Source: Cryobacterium tagatosivorans
Lineage (GTDB): Bacteria > Actinomycetota > Actinomycetes > Actinomycetales > Microbacteriaceae
DNA length: 64,000 nt
Reading direction: 5' to 3'
NCBI RefSeq assembly: GCF_004402215.1
Contig: NZ_SOEZ01000018.1
Span: forward strand, 483 to 64,482
Under the pieces are notes generated by a model that saw only the letters and a list, made by a program, of their open reading frames with translations, made no database searches and had not been told where the DNA came from. The first letter of the stretch is position 1. Every line of letters starts with the position of its first letter. This document shows positions 8,596 to 17,894 of this stretch, piece after piece. The translations under genes and the position numbers were made by a program.

Positions 8596-10485
8596 GTGCA
8601 GTTTCACCACCACGGATACGTATCCACAGACCCGCGCATCCAGGACGCCGCGGGGGTCGGCCTCGATCGCCCCGAGGAGCTCCCCGAGAACGTCGACGTT
8701 CTCATCGTCGGGACGGGCCCGGCGGGCATGATCACCGCCGCCCAGCTCTCCCAGTTCCCCGGCATCACGACGCGCATCGTCGAGCGGCGGGGCGCACGCC
8801 TTCCGATCGGGCAGGCCGACGGCATCCAGGCCCGCAGCGTGGAGACCTTCCAGGCGTTCGGTTTCGCGGAGCGCATCATCGCCGAGGCCTACCGCATCAC
8901 CGAGATGGCCTTCTGGAAGCCGGACCCGAGCGACCGCTCGCGCATCATCCGCACCGCCCGCGCGGTGGACGACCCCACCGGCATCAGCGAATTCCCGCAC
9001 CTCATCGTCAACCAGGCGCGCGTGCTGGACTACTTCGCCGAGGTGATGGCCAATTCGCCGACGCGGATGAAGCCCGACTTCGGCCTGGAGTTCCGCGGCC
9101 TGGAGAACACGAACGAGGGCAACTATCCCGTCACGGTGACGCTCGTGCACACGACCGGGGAACGCGCGGGCCAGGAGCGTATCGTTCACGCCAAGTACGT
9201 CGTCGGCGCCGACGGCGCCCGCAGCGGCGTGCGCGACTCCATCGGCTGCACGCTCGCCGGCGACCAGGCAAAGCACGCCTGGGGAGTCATGGACGTGCTC
9301 GCGGTCACCGACTTCCCGGACATTCGCACGAAGTGCGCGATCCAGTCCGGCTCGGGTGGAAGCATCCTGCACATTCCTCGGGAGGGCGGATACCTGTTCC
9401 GCATGTACGTCGACCTGGGCGACGTGGCCGATGATGACAACGGTGCCGTGCGCAAGACGACGATCGAGGAGATCATCGCGAAGGCGAACGCGATCCTGCA
9501 CCCCTACACGCTCGACGTGAAAAACGTCGCCTGGCACAGCGTGTACGAGGTCGGCCATCGACTCACCGACCGGTTCGACGACGTGCTCCCCGCAGAAATC
9601 GGCACCCGCACGCCGCGGGTCTTCATCACCGGCGACGCGTGCCACACGCACAGCGCCAAGGCCGGCCAGGGCATGAACGTGTCGATGCAGGACGGCTTCA
9701 ACCTGGGCTGGAAGCTCGGCCACGTGCTCGACGGTCGCAGCCCCGAGACCCTGCTCGGCACCTACTCGGCCGAGCGCCAGGTCATCGCGAAGAACCTCAT
9801 CGACTTCGACAAGCAGTGGTCGACCCTCATGGCGACGAAGCCGGAGGACCTCAAAGACCCCTCGGAGCTCGAAGACTTCTACACCCGCACCGCCGAGTTC
9901 CCGGCCGGCTTCATGACGCAGTACCCGCCGTCGATGCTGATCGGCGAGTCGACCCACCAGGAACTCGCTACCGGGTTCCCGGTCGGCAAGCGCTTCAAGT
10001 CCGCCCCGGTCGTTCGCGTCGGCGACGCCAACCCGGTGCAGCTCGGACACCACCACCGCGCCGATGGACGCTGGCGCGTGTACGCGTTCGCGGATGCCGC
10101 GGTTTCCGGTGAGCCCTCGGCGCTGGCGGACTGGGCGCACTGGGTGCGGACCTCGCCGGAGTCGCCGCTGCTCGTGCACACCCCGGCGGGGAGCGACATC
10201 GACAGCGTCTTCGACATCAAGGCGGTCTACCAGCAGGCGCACACCGGAGTGGACATCGGCGGTGTTCCCGAGGTGTTCCTGCCGAAGACCGGCCCGTTCG
10301 GGCTGATCGACTACGAGAAGCTGTACGCCGCCGATCCGGAGCACGACATTTTCGAGCTCCGCGGAATCAACCGCGGTGGCGCCGTTGTGGTGGTGCGCCC
10401 GGACCACTACGTGGCGAACGTGCTGCCGCTGACGGCGACGGCGGAGCTGGCTGCGTTCTTCCGGCAGATGCTGCTCGTGCGGTAG
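8596..10485 (+). CDS. FAD-dependent aromatic hydroxylase (phenol 2-monooxygenase / 3-hydroxybenzoate 4-monooxygenase type)
   Basis: A 629-residue group A flavoprotein monooxygenase. It shows the Rossmann motif IVGTGPAGM (residues ~36-44), the DG motif VVGADGARSGVR, and the GD motif FITGDACHTHSAKAGQGMN, which is the form seen in phenol hydroxylase and MobA-type enzymes. The C-terminal ~200 residues form the thioredoxin-like dimerisation domain of these enzymes. It would use NAD(P)H and O2 to add a hydroxyl ortho to an existing phenolic group. GTG at 8596 follows a GAGGAAG ribosome site. No ring-cleavage gene is adjacent, so the aromatic substrate and its fate are not shown. Confidence 0.9.
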   Translation: MQFHHHGYVSTDPRIQDAAGVGLDRPEELPENVDVLIVGTGPAGMITAAQLSQFPGITTRIVERRGARLPIGQADGIQARSVETFQAFGFAERIIAEAYRITEMAFWKPDPSDRSRIIRTARAVDDPTGISEFPHLIVNQARVLDYFAEVMANSPTRMKPDFGLEFRGLENTNEGNYPVTVTLVHTTGERAGQERIVHAKYVVGADGARSGVRDSIGCTLAGDQAKHAWGVMDVLAVTDFPDIRTKCAIQSGSGGSILHIPREGGYLFRMYVDLGDVADDDNGAVRKTTIEEIIAKANAILHPYTLDVKNVAWHSVYEVGHRLTDRFDDVLPAEIGTRTPRVFITGDACHTHSAKAGQGMNVSMQDGFNLGWKLGHVLDGRSPETLLGTYSAERQVIAKNLIDFDKQWSTLMATKPEDLKDPSELEDFYTRTAEFPAGFMTQYPPSMLIGESTHQELATGFPVGKRFKSAPVVRVGDANPVQLGHHHRADGRWRVYAFADAAVSGEPSALADWAHWVRTSPESPLLVHTPAGSDIDSVFDIKAVYQQAHTGVDIGGVPEVFLPKTGPFGLIDYEKLYAADPEHDIFELRGINRGGAVVVVRPDHYVANVLPLTATAELAAFFRQMLLVR

Positions 10486-10494
10486 CCGGCGTGT

Positions 10495-11532
10495 TCACGA
10501 GTCAACCAATGGGCGGTTCGTCGACTCGCGGGCGCGCAGCACGTTCTTGACTGAAGGTGGACCGCTCCGTGCGTCGCCGTCGAGTCGGGAGAGCAGGAAA
10601 TTGACCGCCGCCGTCGCCGTTGCCTCCGGACTCAGGTCAACGGACGTGATCGTCGGCCTGCTGCTGCGGGTCTGTTCGGAATCAGACCCGGCCACAATCA
10701 TGACGTCGCCGGGAACGGTGAGGCCCGCCTCCCGGAGTCGCGCTTGCAGACCGGAGGCATGCCGTCCAGTCAGGCAGTAGATGCCGTCCGGCACCGGCTC
10801 CCCCGAATCCAGCATCACGTCGGCGACCATTCGGCCTCCGCTCTCCCCCGATCGCTCGTCCTCACGGTAGACGATCGCCTCTTGGCCGCGACCTGCGCAC
10901 CACGAGCGATAGGCGATCTCGCTGTCGGCGTTCCAGGCATTGGCATCCGTACCGGCGACGAGGGCCACGCGCTGCGCGCCACGGTCGAGTAGGTGTGCAA
11001 ACACTTCAGTTGAATCCGCCCCTGTGCCCGTCCCGATCCAGTCGGTGAAGTCGGGCCGATCCACGTCTCTGCCCACGGTCACCAATGGGATGCCATTGCG
11101 TTTCAGCAGTCCGATCACGGGATCGTTCCCGACCGGATCGGAGATGATGAAGCCGTCCACGGCGAGCGCGATCCCCGGCACGCTGCCAGTCGTCGGGTCA
11201 CGCACGAGCATCAGGCCGAACCCGCGGTCAAGGGCGGCCACGGCGGCGGCCCCGGCGAACCGGACGAAGTAGTCAACCCCGACGGGCAAGTACGAATCAA
11301 GGGTGTCGAGGGGGCGAATGACCAGCCCGAGAATGCCCAAGCGGTTGCTGCGCAGCCCACGCGCAATCGCATCCGCGCTGTAGCCGAGTGTTGCGGCGGC
11401 ATCGACGACCCTCTTCCGCGTGGCCGCCGCCACAACGCCCTTGCCGTTCAGAGCATGGGAGACGGTGGTTATGGAGACCCCCGCGTTCCGCGCGACATCG
11501 TGAATGGTGACCCGCCGTCCTGAAGTGCTCAC
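10495..11532 (-). CDS. LacI-family transcriptional regulator of the peptide/acyl-compound operon
   Basis: About 345 residues. An N-terminal LacI helix-turn-helix (VTIHDVARNAGVSITTVSHALNG, split by the turn) is followed by the periplasmic-binding-protein-like effector domain (residues ~65-345) ending in a normal LacI C-terminus. GTG at 11532 is chosen; a second GTG at 11541 has GGAG too close to it. The gene is divergent from an ABC importer operon, and two palindromes of LacI type lie in between, so it is very likely the local repressor. LacI proteins usually sense sugars, but here the neighbour is an SBP family 5 importer, so the inducer may be a glycosylated, peptidic or acylated compound. 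Confidence 0.92.
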   Translation of the reverse strand: MSTSGRRVTIHDVARNAGVSITTVSHALNGKGVVAAATRKRVVDAAATLGYSADAIARGLRSNRLGILGLVIRPLDTLDSYLPVGVDYFVRFAGAAAVAALDRGFGLMLVRDPTTGSVPGIALAVDGFIISDPVGNDPVIGLLKRNGIPLVTVGRDVDRPDFTDWIGTGTGADSTEVFAHLLDRGAQRVALVAGTDANAWNADSEIAYRSWCAGRGQEAIVYREDERSGESGGRMVADVMLDSGEPVPDGIYCLTGRHASGLQARLREAGLTVPGDVMIVAGSDSEQTRSSRPTITSVDLSPEATATAAVNFLLSRLDGDARSGPPSVKNVLRARESTNRPLVDS

Positions 11533-11563
11533 GAGAAGCACACTACTCCGTCAAATCAGTTCA

Positions 11564-11600
11564 CAAATCGTTTTGCTCATTCCTCGCCCAAAACGTTTTG
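11564..11600. promoter_or_regulatory. Tandem LacI-type operators
   Basis: CAAAACGTTTTG at 11589-11600 is a perfect 12-base palindrome with the central CG typical of LacI-family operators. CAAATCGTTTTG at 11564-11575 is the same with one mismatched base pair. Their starts are 25 bases apart. They lie 32 bases upstream of the LacI gene and 64 bases upstream of the binding-protein gene, so one repressor could control both directions. Confidence 0.72.
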
Positions 11601-11664
11601 TTCCGCTAGGTTCTCAATCACTGCACGTGCCGGCATCTCCCTCACCAAGAAATAGGGGCTCCAT

Positions 11665-13302
11665 ATGAAGAAGAAGAAAGCAGTCGCCGCTCTCGCGGTT
11701 CTCACCCTGGCTCTGACCGGCTGTGCCGGTGCTCCCAAGACCTCCGAAGGCCCCAGCCTGGCCAAGGATGATCTCCTGGTCACCACTCCCGAGGCCGTCG
11801 GTGAGCTCGACCTCGCCACCTGGAACCTGCCCTTCGGTGAGCCGGCTTCGCTCGACCCGATCAAGGCCTTCAACTACCCGGAAAACACCGTCGTCGCGAA
11901 CCTCTGCGAAGGCCTGATGCAGCTGCAGCCCGACTACAGCATCACTCCCAATCTGGCCGAGAAGGTGGACAGCCCCGACGCGTCGACTTACGTCTACACC
12001 CTGCGGCAAGGCGTGACCTTCTGGGACGGCCAGCCGATGACCACCGAAGACGTTCTCTTCAGCCTGGGTCGCCAGCTCGATCCGAACGAGGGCAGCTACT
12101 GGGCCGGGGGCATCGTCGACAACATCGCCTCCATCGACCAGACCGGCGACTGGGAGGTCACCGTCAAGCTCAAGGCGCCAGATGCCACGTTCAACTCCTA
12201 CATGGTCACCCCCGTCGGCACAGTAGTGCAGAAGGCCCACCGCGAAGCCGCCGGCGAGAGCTATGGCACCCCCGCCGGCCTGGTCATGTGCACCGGACCC
12301 TTCTCCGTCGGCGCGTGGAACGAGGGCCAGTCCATCTCCCTCCAGCGCAACAGCAGCTACTGGAACGAGGACAAGGCCGCCAAGACCGCGCAGGTCGACA
12401 TCAACTTCATCGTCGACTCCGCCGCCATCGCCAACGCGCTGTCCACCGGAGCCATTGACGGCTCCTACGACGTCCCTCTGGGTGCGCTGAGTACCCTGCA
12501 GAACTCCACTGAGGGCACCCTCAACCTCGGGCGATCACTCCAGCTCGTCGCCATCATCGGGACCGGTAACGGCGCGTTCGCGGACCCGGCCGTGCGCAAG
12601 GCACTCATGATGGCCACGGACCGGGAAGCCATCGCGAACACCGTGTTCGAGGGAACTGCCCAGGCCTCCCGGTCGCTCGTCCCCAACAACGGCTGGGCCT
12701 ACGGCGCGAGTGAGTTTGAATCCGGCCGAGAAAACCTCGCGCCGACGGGCGTCGACATCGAGGGGGCCAGAGAGGTCCTGAAAGAGGCCACGGTCGACCT
12801 GACTCAGCCCATCAAGATCGTCTATCCCTCCGAGCGCACCTACTACGCCGACATCATCTCGGAGATCTCTAATGGCGCTGCCGCCATCGGCCTGAAGGTG
12901 GAGCCGGAAGGAATCCCGAGCGCACAGTTCGGCGCGTTCTTCTCCGACCCGAAGGCACGCCAGGGCCACGACGCGTTTGTGACCAATAACTATATGGACG
13001 TGCCGGACCCGCTCGACTTCCTGCGGACCATCATGGGCACCGGTGGATCTCAGAACTACAACGAGTACAGCAGTCCAGAGGTGGACGACCTGCTCGCCGA
13101 AGCGGCCGCAGCGACCGACGAGGACGAACGCGCGGCGCTCGTGAACGAGATCCAGGACATCGCCATGACTGACCTGCCATGGATCCCGATCGCGGACCCC
13201 TCGGTGCGGCTGTTCCTCAACAAGCGGATTACGGGCGTCCCGGCATCCTTCGTCTACCTCTATTACCCCTGGGCCGCCGACCTCGGGGCTGCGGCCGAGT
13301 AG
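11665..13302 (+). CDS. ABC importer substrate-binding lipoprotein, peptide/nickel (family 5) type
   Basis: A 545-residue extracellular solute-binding protein. The signal peptide ends in the lipobox LALTGC (Cys20), so it is anchored to the outer face of the membrane. The body shows the SBP_bac_5 layout: an early NLCEGLMQL segment, YTLRQGVTFWDGQPMTTEDV, the hinge region and a late AALVNEIQDIAMTDLPWIPI segment. Family members bind oligopeptides, dipeptides, opines, some glycosides or antibiotics. It is the first gene of a six-gene plus-strand operon with all remaining importer parts and a C45 hydrolase, and its promoter region carries two LacI-type palindromes. Confidence 0.93.
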   Translation: MKKKKAVAALAVLTLALTGCAGAPKTSEGPSLAKDDLLVTTPEAVGELDLATWNLPFGEPASLDPIKAFNYPENTVVANLCEGLMQLQPDYSITPNLAEKVDSPDASTYVYTLRQGVTFWDGQPMTTEDVLFSLGRQLDPNEGSYWAGGIVDNIASIDQTGDWEVTVKLKAPDATFNSYMVTPVGTVVQKAHREAAGESYGTPAGLVMCTGPFSVGAWNEGQSISLQRNSSYWNEDKAAKTAQVDINFIVDSAAIANALSTGAIDGSYDVPLGALSTLQNSTEGTLNLGRSLQLVAIIGTGNGAFADPAVRKALMMATDREAIANTVFEGTAQASRSLVPNNGWAYGASEFESGRENLAPTGVDIEGAREVLKEATVDLTQPIKIVYPSERTYYADIISEISNGAAAIGLKVEPEGIPSAQFGAFFSDPKARQGHDAFVTNNYMDVPDPLDFLRTIMGTGGSQNYNEYSSPEVDDLLAEAAAATDEDERAALVNEIQDIAMTDLPWIPIADPSVRLFLNKRITGVPASFVYLYYPWAADLGAAAE

Positions 13303-13331
13303 GCGACCGTGAACGAGAAGGGGTCATCACA

Positions 13332-14273
13332 GTGATGTTCGTCATGCGCAGGCTGCTCGCTCTGGCCGGGGTGCTCGTCGTGTCAAGCTTCCTGGTGTTC
13401 GCTGCCATGTACGCGGCGCCAGGCAGCCCGGAGAACTTCCTGGTTCAGGGCCGCACCGTTTCGCCGGAGGTCTTGGCCGCGATCCGCGAACAGTACTCAC
13501 TTGATGACCCCTTCTTCGTTCGCTTTTGGAACTGGCTCACGAACGTGCTGCAGGGCGATTTCGGGCTCTCGCTCTCCAATCGTCAGGATGTGGGCGAGCT
13601 GCTCGCCAATCGTCTGCCCACCACACTGATGCTGGTGCTGCTCGCTGCCATCGTGATCGTCGTGCTGGGCCTGGGCCTCGGCATTGGGGCCGGCGTTCGC
13701 GACGGTTTCGTCGACAAGATCGTCCTTTTGGGTTCCAACCTGGGATTCGCGGTGCCGACCTTCTTCGCCGCTCTTCTTCTGATGAGCATCTTCAGTGTGG
13801 GCCTGGGCTGGTTCCCCGTCTTCGGATCAGGGACGGGGTTTCTCGATCGCATCTGGCACCTCACACTGCCGGCCCTCGCCCTTGCCCTGCCGTCCGCGGC
13901 CGTGGTCGCACGTATCACCCGCACCGCCATCCGGGAGGAGCGGGACTCCGAGCACTCGGTCATGGCGAGCGCCCGCGGAGTGCCCGGCAGATTGGTGCTG
14001 CGCCGCCACGTCATCCGCAACTCCATGCTCCCGGTGAGCACCATCGTCGGCGTGCACATCGCGGGGCTCATCGCGGGTTCCTTCGTCGTGGAATACGCAT
14101 TCACCCTCGACGGACTCGGAACTCTGCTGGTGAGCGCCGTGCAGAGAAAAGACTTCGCCGTCGTGCAGGCGATCGCCATCATTCTGGTCGCGGCATTCGG
14201 CATCATCAACCTGCTCGTCGATCTGCTCTATGCAGCCATCGACCCACGGGTAGGAACGAGGCGCAGCAAATGA
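13332..14273 (+). CDS. ABC importer permease, DppB/OppB type
   Basis: A 313-residue inner-membrane permease with six predicted helices. The N-terminal extracytoplasmic segment has the DppB hallmark SPENFLVQGRTVSPEVLAAI..QYSLDDPF, and the ATPase-contact EAA loop lies around MASARGVPGRLVLRRHVIRNS. GTG at 13332 is taken as start because AGAAGGGG lies eight bases before it; ATG at 13335 is equally possible. It follows the binding-protein gene by 29 bases and overlaps the second permease gene by four bases. Confidence 0.92.
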   Translation: MMFVMRRLLALAGVLVVSSFLVFAAMYAAPGSPENFLVQGRTVSPEVLAAIREQYSLDDPFFVRFWNWLTNVLQGDFGLSLSNRQDVGELLANRLPTTLMLVLLAAIVIVVLGLGLGIGAGVRDGFVDKIVLLGSNLGFAVPTFFAALLLMSIFSVGLGWFPVFGSGTGFLDRIWHLTLPALALALPSAAVVARITRTAIREERDSEHSVMASARGVPGRLVLRRHVIRNSMLPVSTIVGVHIAGLIAGSFVVEYAFTLDGLGTLLVSAVQRKDFAVVQAIAIILVAAFGIINLLVDLLYAAIDPRVGTRRSK

Positions 14274-15097
14274 TCAAGTTCTTTCAACGTATGGGTCCAC
14301 TCGGCTCAGTCGCCGTAGGATTCGTCGCCCTGGTCGTGCTCGGCGCGCTGTTGGCACCGATCATTGCCCCGTATGACCCGACCATCGGGTCCGTCATACA
14401 GCGCTACCAGGGCCCCAGCCTGGCCCACCTGCTTGGCACGGACCAGGCCGGGCGGGATATCTTCTCTCGGTTGCTCTGGGGCGCGCGATCGAGCCTGACC
14501 GGTCCACTCATCGTGGTCGTTGTCACCGCGGTCTTCGGCACGACGCTGGCGTTGACCAGCGTCTGGTGGGGTGGAATGGTGGACTCCTTCATGAGCCGGG
14601 TGCTCGATCTGCTGTTCGCGTTCCCCAACCTCCTGCTGGCGATGCTCGCCATCGCCGTCTTCGGGCCGAGCCTCACCACAGCCGCCCTCGCTCTGTCGAT
14701 TGCGTACATCCCCTATACCGCGCGGGTCATCCGCAGCACGGCGATGCGCGAACGCAACCTGCCCTACATCCGGTCGCCACAGCTGCAGGGCATCTCCGGG
14801 CTGACGATCACCGTCAGACACCTGCTGCCCAACGTCGCGCCACTCATCGTGACCGGGGCGACGATCAACTTTGGTTTCGCGATGATCGAACTCGCCGCAC
14901 TTTCCTTCCTGGGTCTTGGTGTGCAGCCGCCCCAGGCGGACTGGGGCGTCATGGTGTCAAACGGGCAGCAGTCCCTCCTCAAGGGCTACCCGGCCGAGAG
15001 CGTCCTCGCCGGACTGTGCATTGTGCTGACCGTCTCCGCCCTCGGCGTCGTCGGCGAACGTCTGGGCGGCCGTGCGGCCGCCGGAAGGAAAGCATGA
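14270..15097 (+). CDS. ABC importer permease, DppC/OppC type
   Basis: A 275-residue permease with an N-terminal helix, the DppC motif LGTDQAGRDIFSRLLWGARSSL near residues 50-72 (split by a few residues of variation), further helices and a C-terminal segment ending in GERLGGR. It pairs with the DppB-type permease to form the translocation channel. ATG at 14270 overlaps the previous stop (ATGA), and its own stop overlaps the next start in the same way, so stoichiometric production by coupled translation is likely. Confidence 0.92.
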   Translation: MIKFFQRMGPLGSVAVGFVALVVLGALLAPIIAPYDPTIGSVIQRYQGPSLAHLLGTDQAGRDIFSRLLWGARSSLTGPLIVVVVTAVFGTTLALTSVWWGGMVDSFMSRVLDLLFAFPNLLLAMLAIAVFGPSLTTAALALSIAYIPYTARVIRSTAMRERNLPYIRSPQLQGISGLTITVRHLLPNVAPLIVTGATINFGFAMIELAALSFLGLGVQPPQADWGVMVSNGQQSLLKGYPAESVLAGLCIVLTVSALGVVGERLGGRAAAGRKA

Positions 15098-15903
15098 TGC
15101 TGGATATTCGTGGTCTCAACCTCGTCATCACCGGTGAGCACTCGTCACGCCAGATCCTCAGCGACGTGTCGATCACCGTCAACTCCGGCGAGGCCGTCGG
15201 GCTGGTCGGCGAATCGGGCAGCGGCAAGTCCATGACTCTGCGGTCGATCCTCCGCACCGAACCACGGAACGCCACGGCCACCGGCGACATCACCCTCGAT
15301 GGGGTCGACGTGCTCGCGCTGCGGGGCGAGCCGCTGCGTCTCATGCGGGCGAGGGCCGTTTCGATGATCGCTCAAAACCCGCACGCCGTGCTCAACCCGG
15401 TGCTGCCCATCCGGCAGTACCTCGTCGAGGGCATGCACGACGCCCAGGGCCTTTCCGTTCGCGCAGCCCGGCTGCGGGCGGGCGAGCTCCTCGAGCAGGT
15501 CGGCATCGAGCACGTTGACCGGGTCCTCGCCTCTTACCCGCACCAGCTCTCAGGGGGAATGCTGCAGCGGGTCGTGATCGCGGGGGCGATCGCCGGGAAG
15601 CCCCGGCTGCTGCTCGCCGATGAGCCGACGACCGCCCTGGACGTCACCACCCAGGCCGAAGTGATGGCGATCCTCGACGATTGCCGACGCGAACTGGGCA
15701 TGGCCATGCTGTTCGTCACCCATGACCTCGACCTCGCCGCGGCCGTCTGCGACCGAATCAACGTGATGAAGAACGGGGTAGTGGTGGAGACGGGCAAGCC
15801 GGAACAGCTCCGTGACCATCCGCAGCATCCGTACACCCGGGAGTTGATGGATTCCCGCCCTGCCGGCGTGATCTGGACCCGTGCAGCAGGAGGAATCGAA
15901 TGA
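15094..15903 (+). CDS. ABC importer ATP-binding protein, DppD/OppD type
   Basis: A 269-residue ATPase. Walker A is GESGSGKS, the Q-loop is MIAQNPHAVLNP, the ABC signature is LSGGMLQR, Walker B is LLLADEPTTALD and the switch histidine is in FVTHDLD. The C-terminal HPYTRELMDS segment belongs to the Opp/Dpp subfamily extension, although it is shorter than in OppD and lacks an evident cysteine cluster for Fe-S binding. Two adjacent ATG codons start the protein; the first (15094) overlaps the preceding stop. Confidence 0.93.
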   Translation: MMLDIRGLNLVITGEHSSRQILSDVSITVNSGEAVGLVGESGSGKSMTLRSILRTEPRNATATGDITLDGVDVLALRGEPLRLMRARAVSMIAQNPHAVLNPVLPIRQYLVEGMHDAQGLSVRAARLRAGELLEQVGIEHVDRVLASYPHQLSGGMLQRVVIAGAIAGKPRLLLADEPTTALDVTTQAEVMAILDDCRRELGMAMLFVTHDLDLAAAVCDRINVMKNGVVVETGKPEQLRDHPQHPYTRELMDSRPAGVIWTRAAGGIE

Positions 15904-16730
15904 CAACGCCCGCGATTGCCGTCGATTCGCTCACGAAGACCTTCCATACCGGCCACTCCAGCGGGGCTGTGACGGCGCTCGATGCGGTCACACTGACCGT
16001 CGAGCCCGGGTCCTGTCTGGCCGTCGTCGGCGAGTCGGGGTCAGGCAAGACCACGCTGGCACGCATCATCGTCGGTCTGGAAACTGCGGACTCAGGCACG
16101 GTCAGCGTCGCTGGTCACCTGGTCGCCGCCAAGGCGAACCGGCGCGAATTGCGCCGCCGCGCCCGGCACATCCAGATGGTGTTCCAGGACCCCCAGAGTT
16201 CGCTCAATCGCCGACTGCCAGTGCAGACCGCCGTGGACGAAGTCCTCCGCGCCCATTCCACGCTCGATCGCCGGGCCAGGCATCTGCGGTGCGTTGAATT
16301 GTTCGCACAGGTGGGCCTGGAACCGGACCAGCTGGCCTCTCTCCCCGGCGAGCTCTCCGGCGGGCAACGGCAGCGCGTGGCTATCGCCCGCGCCCTGGCC
16401 GCGGATCCGGCTGTCATTGTCCTGGACGAGTCTGTGGCTGCGCTCGACGTCACGGTGCAGGCGCAGATCCTCACCCTCCTGACCGAGCTGCGCCAGTCCC
16501 GAGGACTGACCTACCTCTTCATCACGCATGACCTGTCTGTCGTACAGATGATCGCAGACCAGGTCGTCGTGATGCGCCGCGGCAGCATCGTGGAGCGCGG
16601 GTCCACCGCCGACGTGCTGACCAACCCACAGCATCCCTACACTCAGCTCCTGCTGGAGTGTGCCCCTCGCCCGGGCTGGAAACCCCAGCGCGGCGTCATC
16701 CGTGCCCTTCGGGAAGAAATCACTTCATGA
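15900..16730 (+). CDS. ABC importer ATP-binding protein, DppF/OppF type
   Basis: A 276-residue ATPase with Walker A GESGSGKT, Q-loop MVFQDPQSSLNRR, signature LSGGQRQR, Walker B VIVLDESVAALDV and switch LFITHDLSV. The substitution LDES for the common LDEP/ADEP after Walker B is mild and frequent in this subfamily. It ends with the Opp/Dpp HPYTQLLLE segment. It pairs with the preceding ATPase as a heterodimer. Four-base overlaps join it to the gene before and the C45 hydrolase gene after, so uptake and hydrolysis are produced together. Confidence 0.93.
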   Translation: MTTPAIAVDSLTKTFHTGHSSGAVTALDAVTLTVEPGSCLAVVGESGSGKTTLARIIVGLETADSGTVSVAGHLVAAKANRRELRRRARHIQMVFQDPQSSLNRRLPVQTAVDEVLRAHSTLDRRARHLRCVELFAQVGLEPDQLASLPGELSGGQRQRVAIARALAADPAVIVLDESVAALDVTVQAQILTLLTELRQSRGLTYLFITHDLSVVQMIADQVVVMRRGSIVERGSTADVLTNPQHPYTQLLLECAPRPGWKPQRGVIRALREEITS

Positions 16731-17815
16731 CCGCTCAGACTCCGACAACAATTCGCGTCGACTCCACGGATGCCTTCCAACGCGGCCTTCAACGCGGCCG
16801 GGCGATCCGTGACGTGCTGGCCGACGGCGTTGCAATCTATCTGTCCCTCTTCACCGCAGCCGGCATCAGTCCCGCGAACGTGAGGCTGAACGCGGAACAG
16901 GCGCTTCTCGCCACCGAGCGCTGGTGTCCCGACCTCGCCCTGGAGCTGGAGGGGACCGCCGAAGGAGCCGGGCTCGACGTCTGGCAAGTAGCGGCCCTCA
17001 ACGCGCGCACCGAAATCCTCTCAGGCGGCCTCAAGGCCAAGCCCGGCGAATGCTCGACAGTTGTCAACACGCTTAACAACCCCGTCGGCGCCCAGACATG
17101 GGACTGGCACGAGGAGCTGTCGGGGCACTGGCACTTGCAGGAGGTTCACGGGAACGCCCGCGATTTCGTCGGATTAACCGAGCACGGAATCCTCAGCAAG
17201 ATCGGCATCAACGATGCCGGTGTCGGCATCCTGCTCAATATCCTGGGCCACCAGGCCGACCGGGCGGACGGGGTTCCCGTTCACCTGGTCGGCGCTCGCG
17301 TGCTGGCGCAAGCGTCGACACTCGACGAGGCGATCAATATCCTGCGAACCGCTCCGGTGAGCACGTCTAGTGCAATCACCGTGATAAGCCCGGAAGGCGC
17401 CGTCATCGTGGAGCTGAGCCCGATTGGTGCTGCTGTCGTGGAGCCGCAGGATTACGTGCTGCTCCACACGAACCACTTCCTGGACTCCAGGCTGGCCCTG
17501 GGCGAGAAGCCCGGGCTCTACGACCCGGACTCTCAGCTGCGCCTCGCAACTCTCACTGAGCGGGTGCAACTCTCGCCGCTTCCGCCTGTGGCGTCCGGCC
17601 TCTTGCCTTACCTGGTTTCTCAGCCAGGGGACGCAGCGCAGCTGTGCTGCGTTCCTGCAGACGGAGCCGTGCTGGGCGACCGCTGGGCGACACTAGCGAC
17701 GATCACCCTGGACGCCGCGGCGCGCGCGATGACTGTGTCGGCTGGGTCACCCGCGGAGACGACAGAGAATGAGCCAGTGCGTCTGGTCGTCGTTCCGGCT
17801 GTTCTGAGCCAGTAA
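16727..17815 (+). CDS. C45-family autoproteolytic acyltransferase/hydrolase (penicillin acyltransferase-like)
   Basis: A 362-residue Ntn-hydrolase of the acyl-CoA:6-aminopenicillanic acid acyltransferase (peptidase C45) family. The candidate nucleophile is Cys109 in KPGECSTVV, followed by QTWDWH; in characterised relatives the chain cuts itself just before this cysteine, giving alpha and beta subunits. No signal peptide is seen, so it acts on imported material in the cytosol. ATG at 16727 overlaps the preceding ATPase stop. As the last gene of a complete peptide-type importer operon it probably deacylates, or cleaves an amide in, the imported compound. Antibiotic-like, N-acyl-amino-acid or dipeptide substrates are all possible; this is inference from context. 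Confidence 0.82.
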   Translation: MTAQTPTTIRVDSTDAFQRGLQRGRAIRDVLADGVAIYLSLFTAAGISPANVRLNAEQALLATERWCPDLALELEGTAEGAGLDVWQVAALNARTEILSGGLKAKPGECSTVVNTLNNPVGAQTWDWHEELSGHWHLQEVHGNARDFVGLTEHGILSKIGINDAGVGILLNILGHQADRADGVPVHLVGARVLAQASTLDEAINILRTAPVSTSSAITVISPEGAVIVELSPIGAAVVEPQDYVLLHTNHFLDSRLALGEKPGLYDPDSQLRLATLTERVQLSPLPPVASGLLPYLVSQPGDAAQLCCVPADGAVLGDRWATLATITLDAAARAMTVSAGSPAETTENEPVRLVVVPAVLSQ

Positions 17816-17894
17816 GGCGCACTCCAGCCAACAATGCTCCTTGCCTCGGCGGCACGGCCCCAGCAGAGTAGGGGCCGACAGCGTCAGTGGGCGG

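Noticed and set aside
8146-10407. A 753-codon minus-strand open frame opposite the flavoprotein gene
   Set aside because: Composition is that of an antisense shadow in high-GC DNA (runs of Arg, Val, Asp, His); the plus strand has a complete, motif-bearing hydroxylase.
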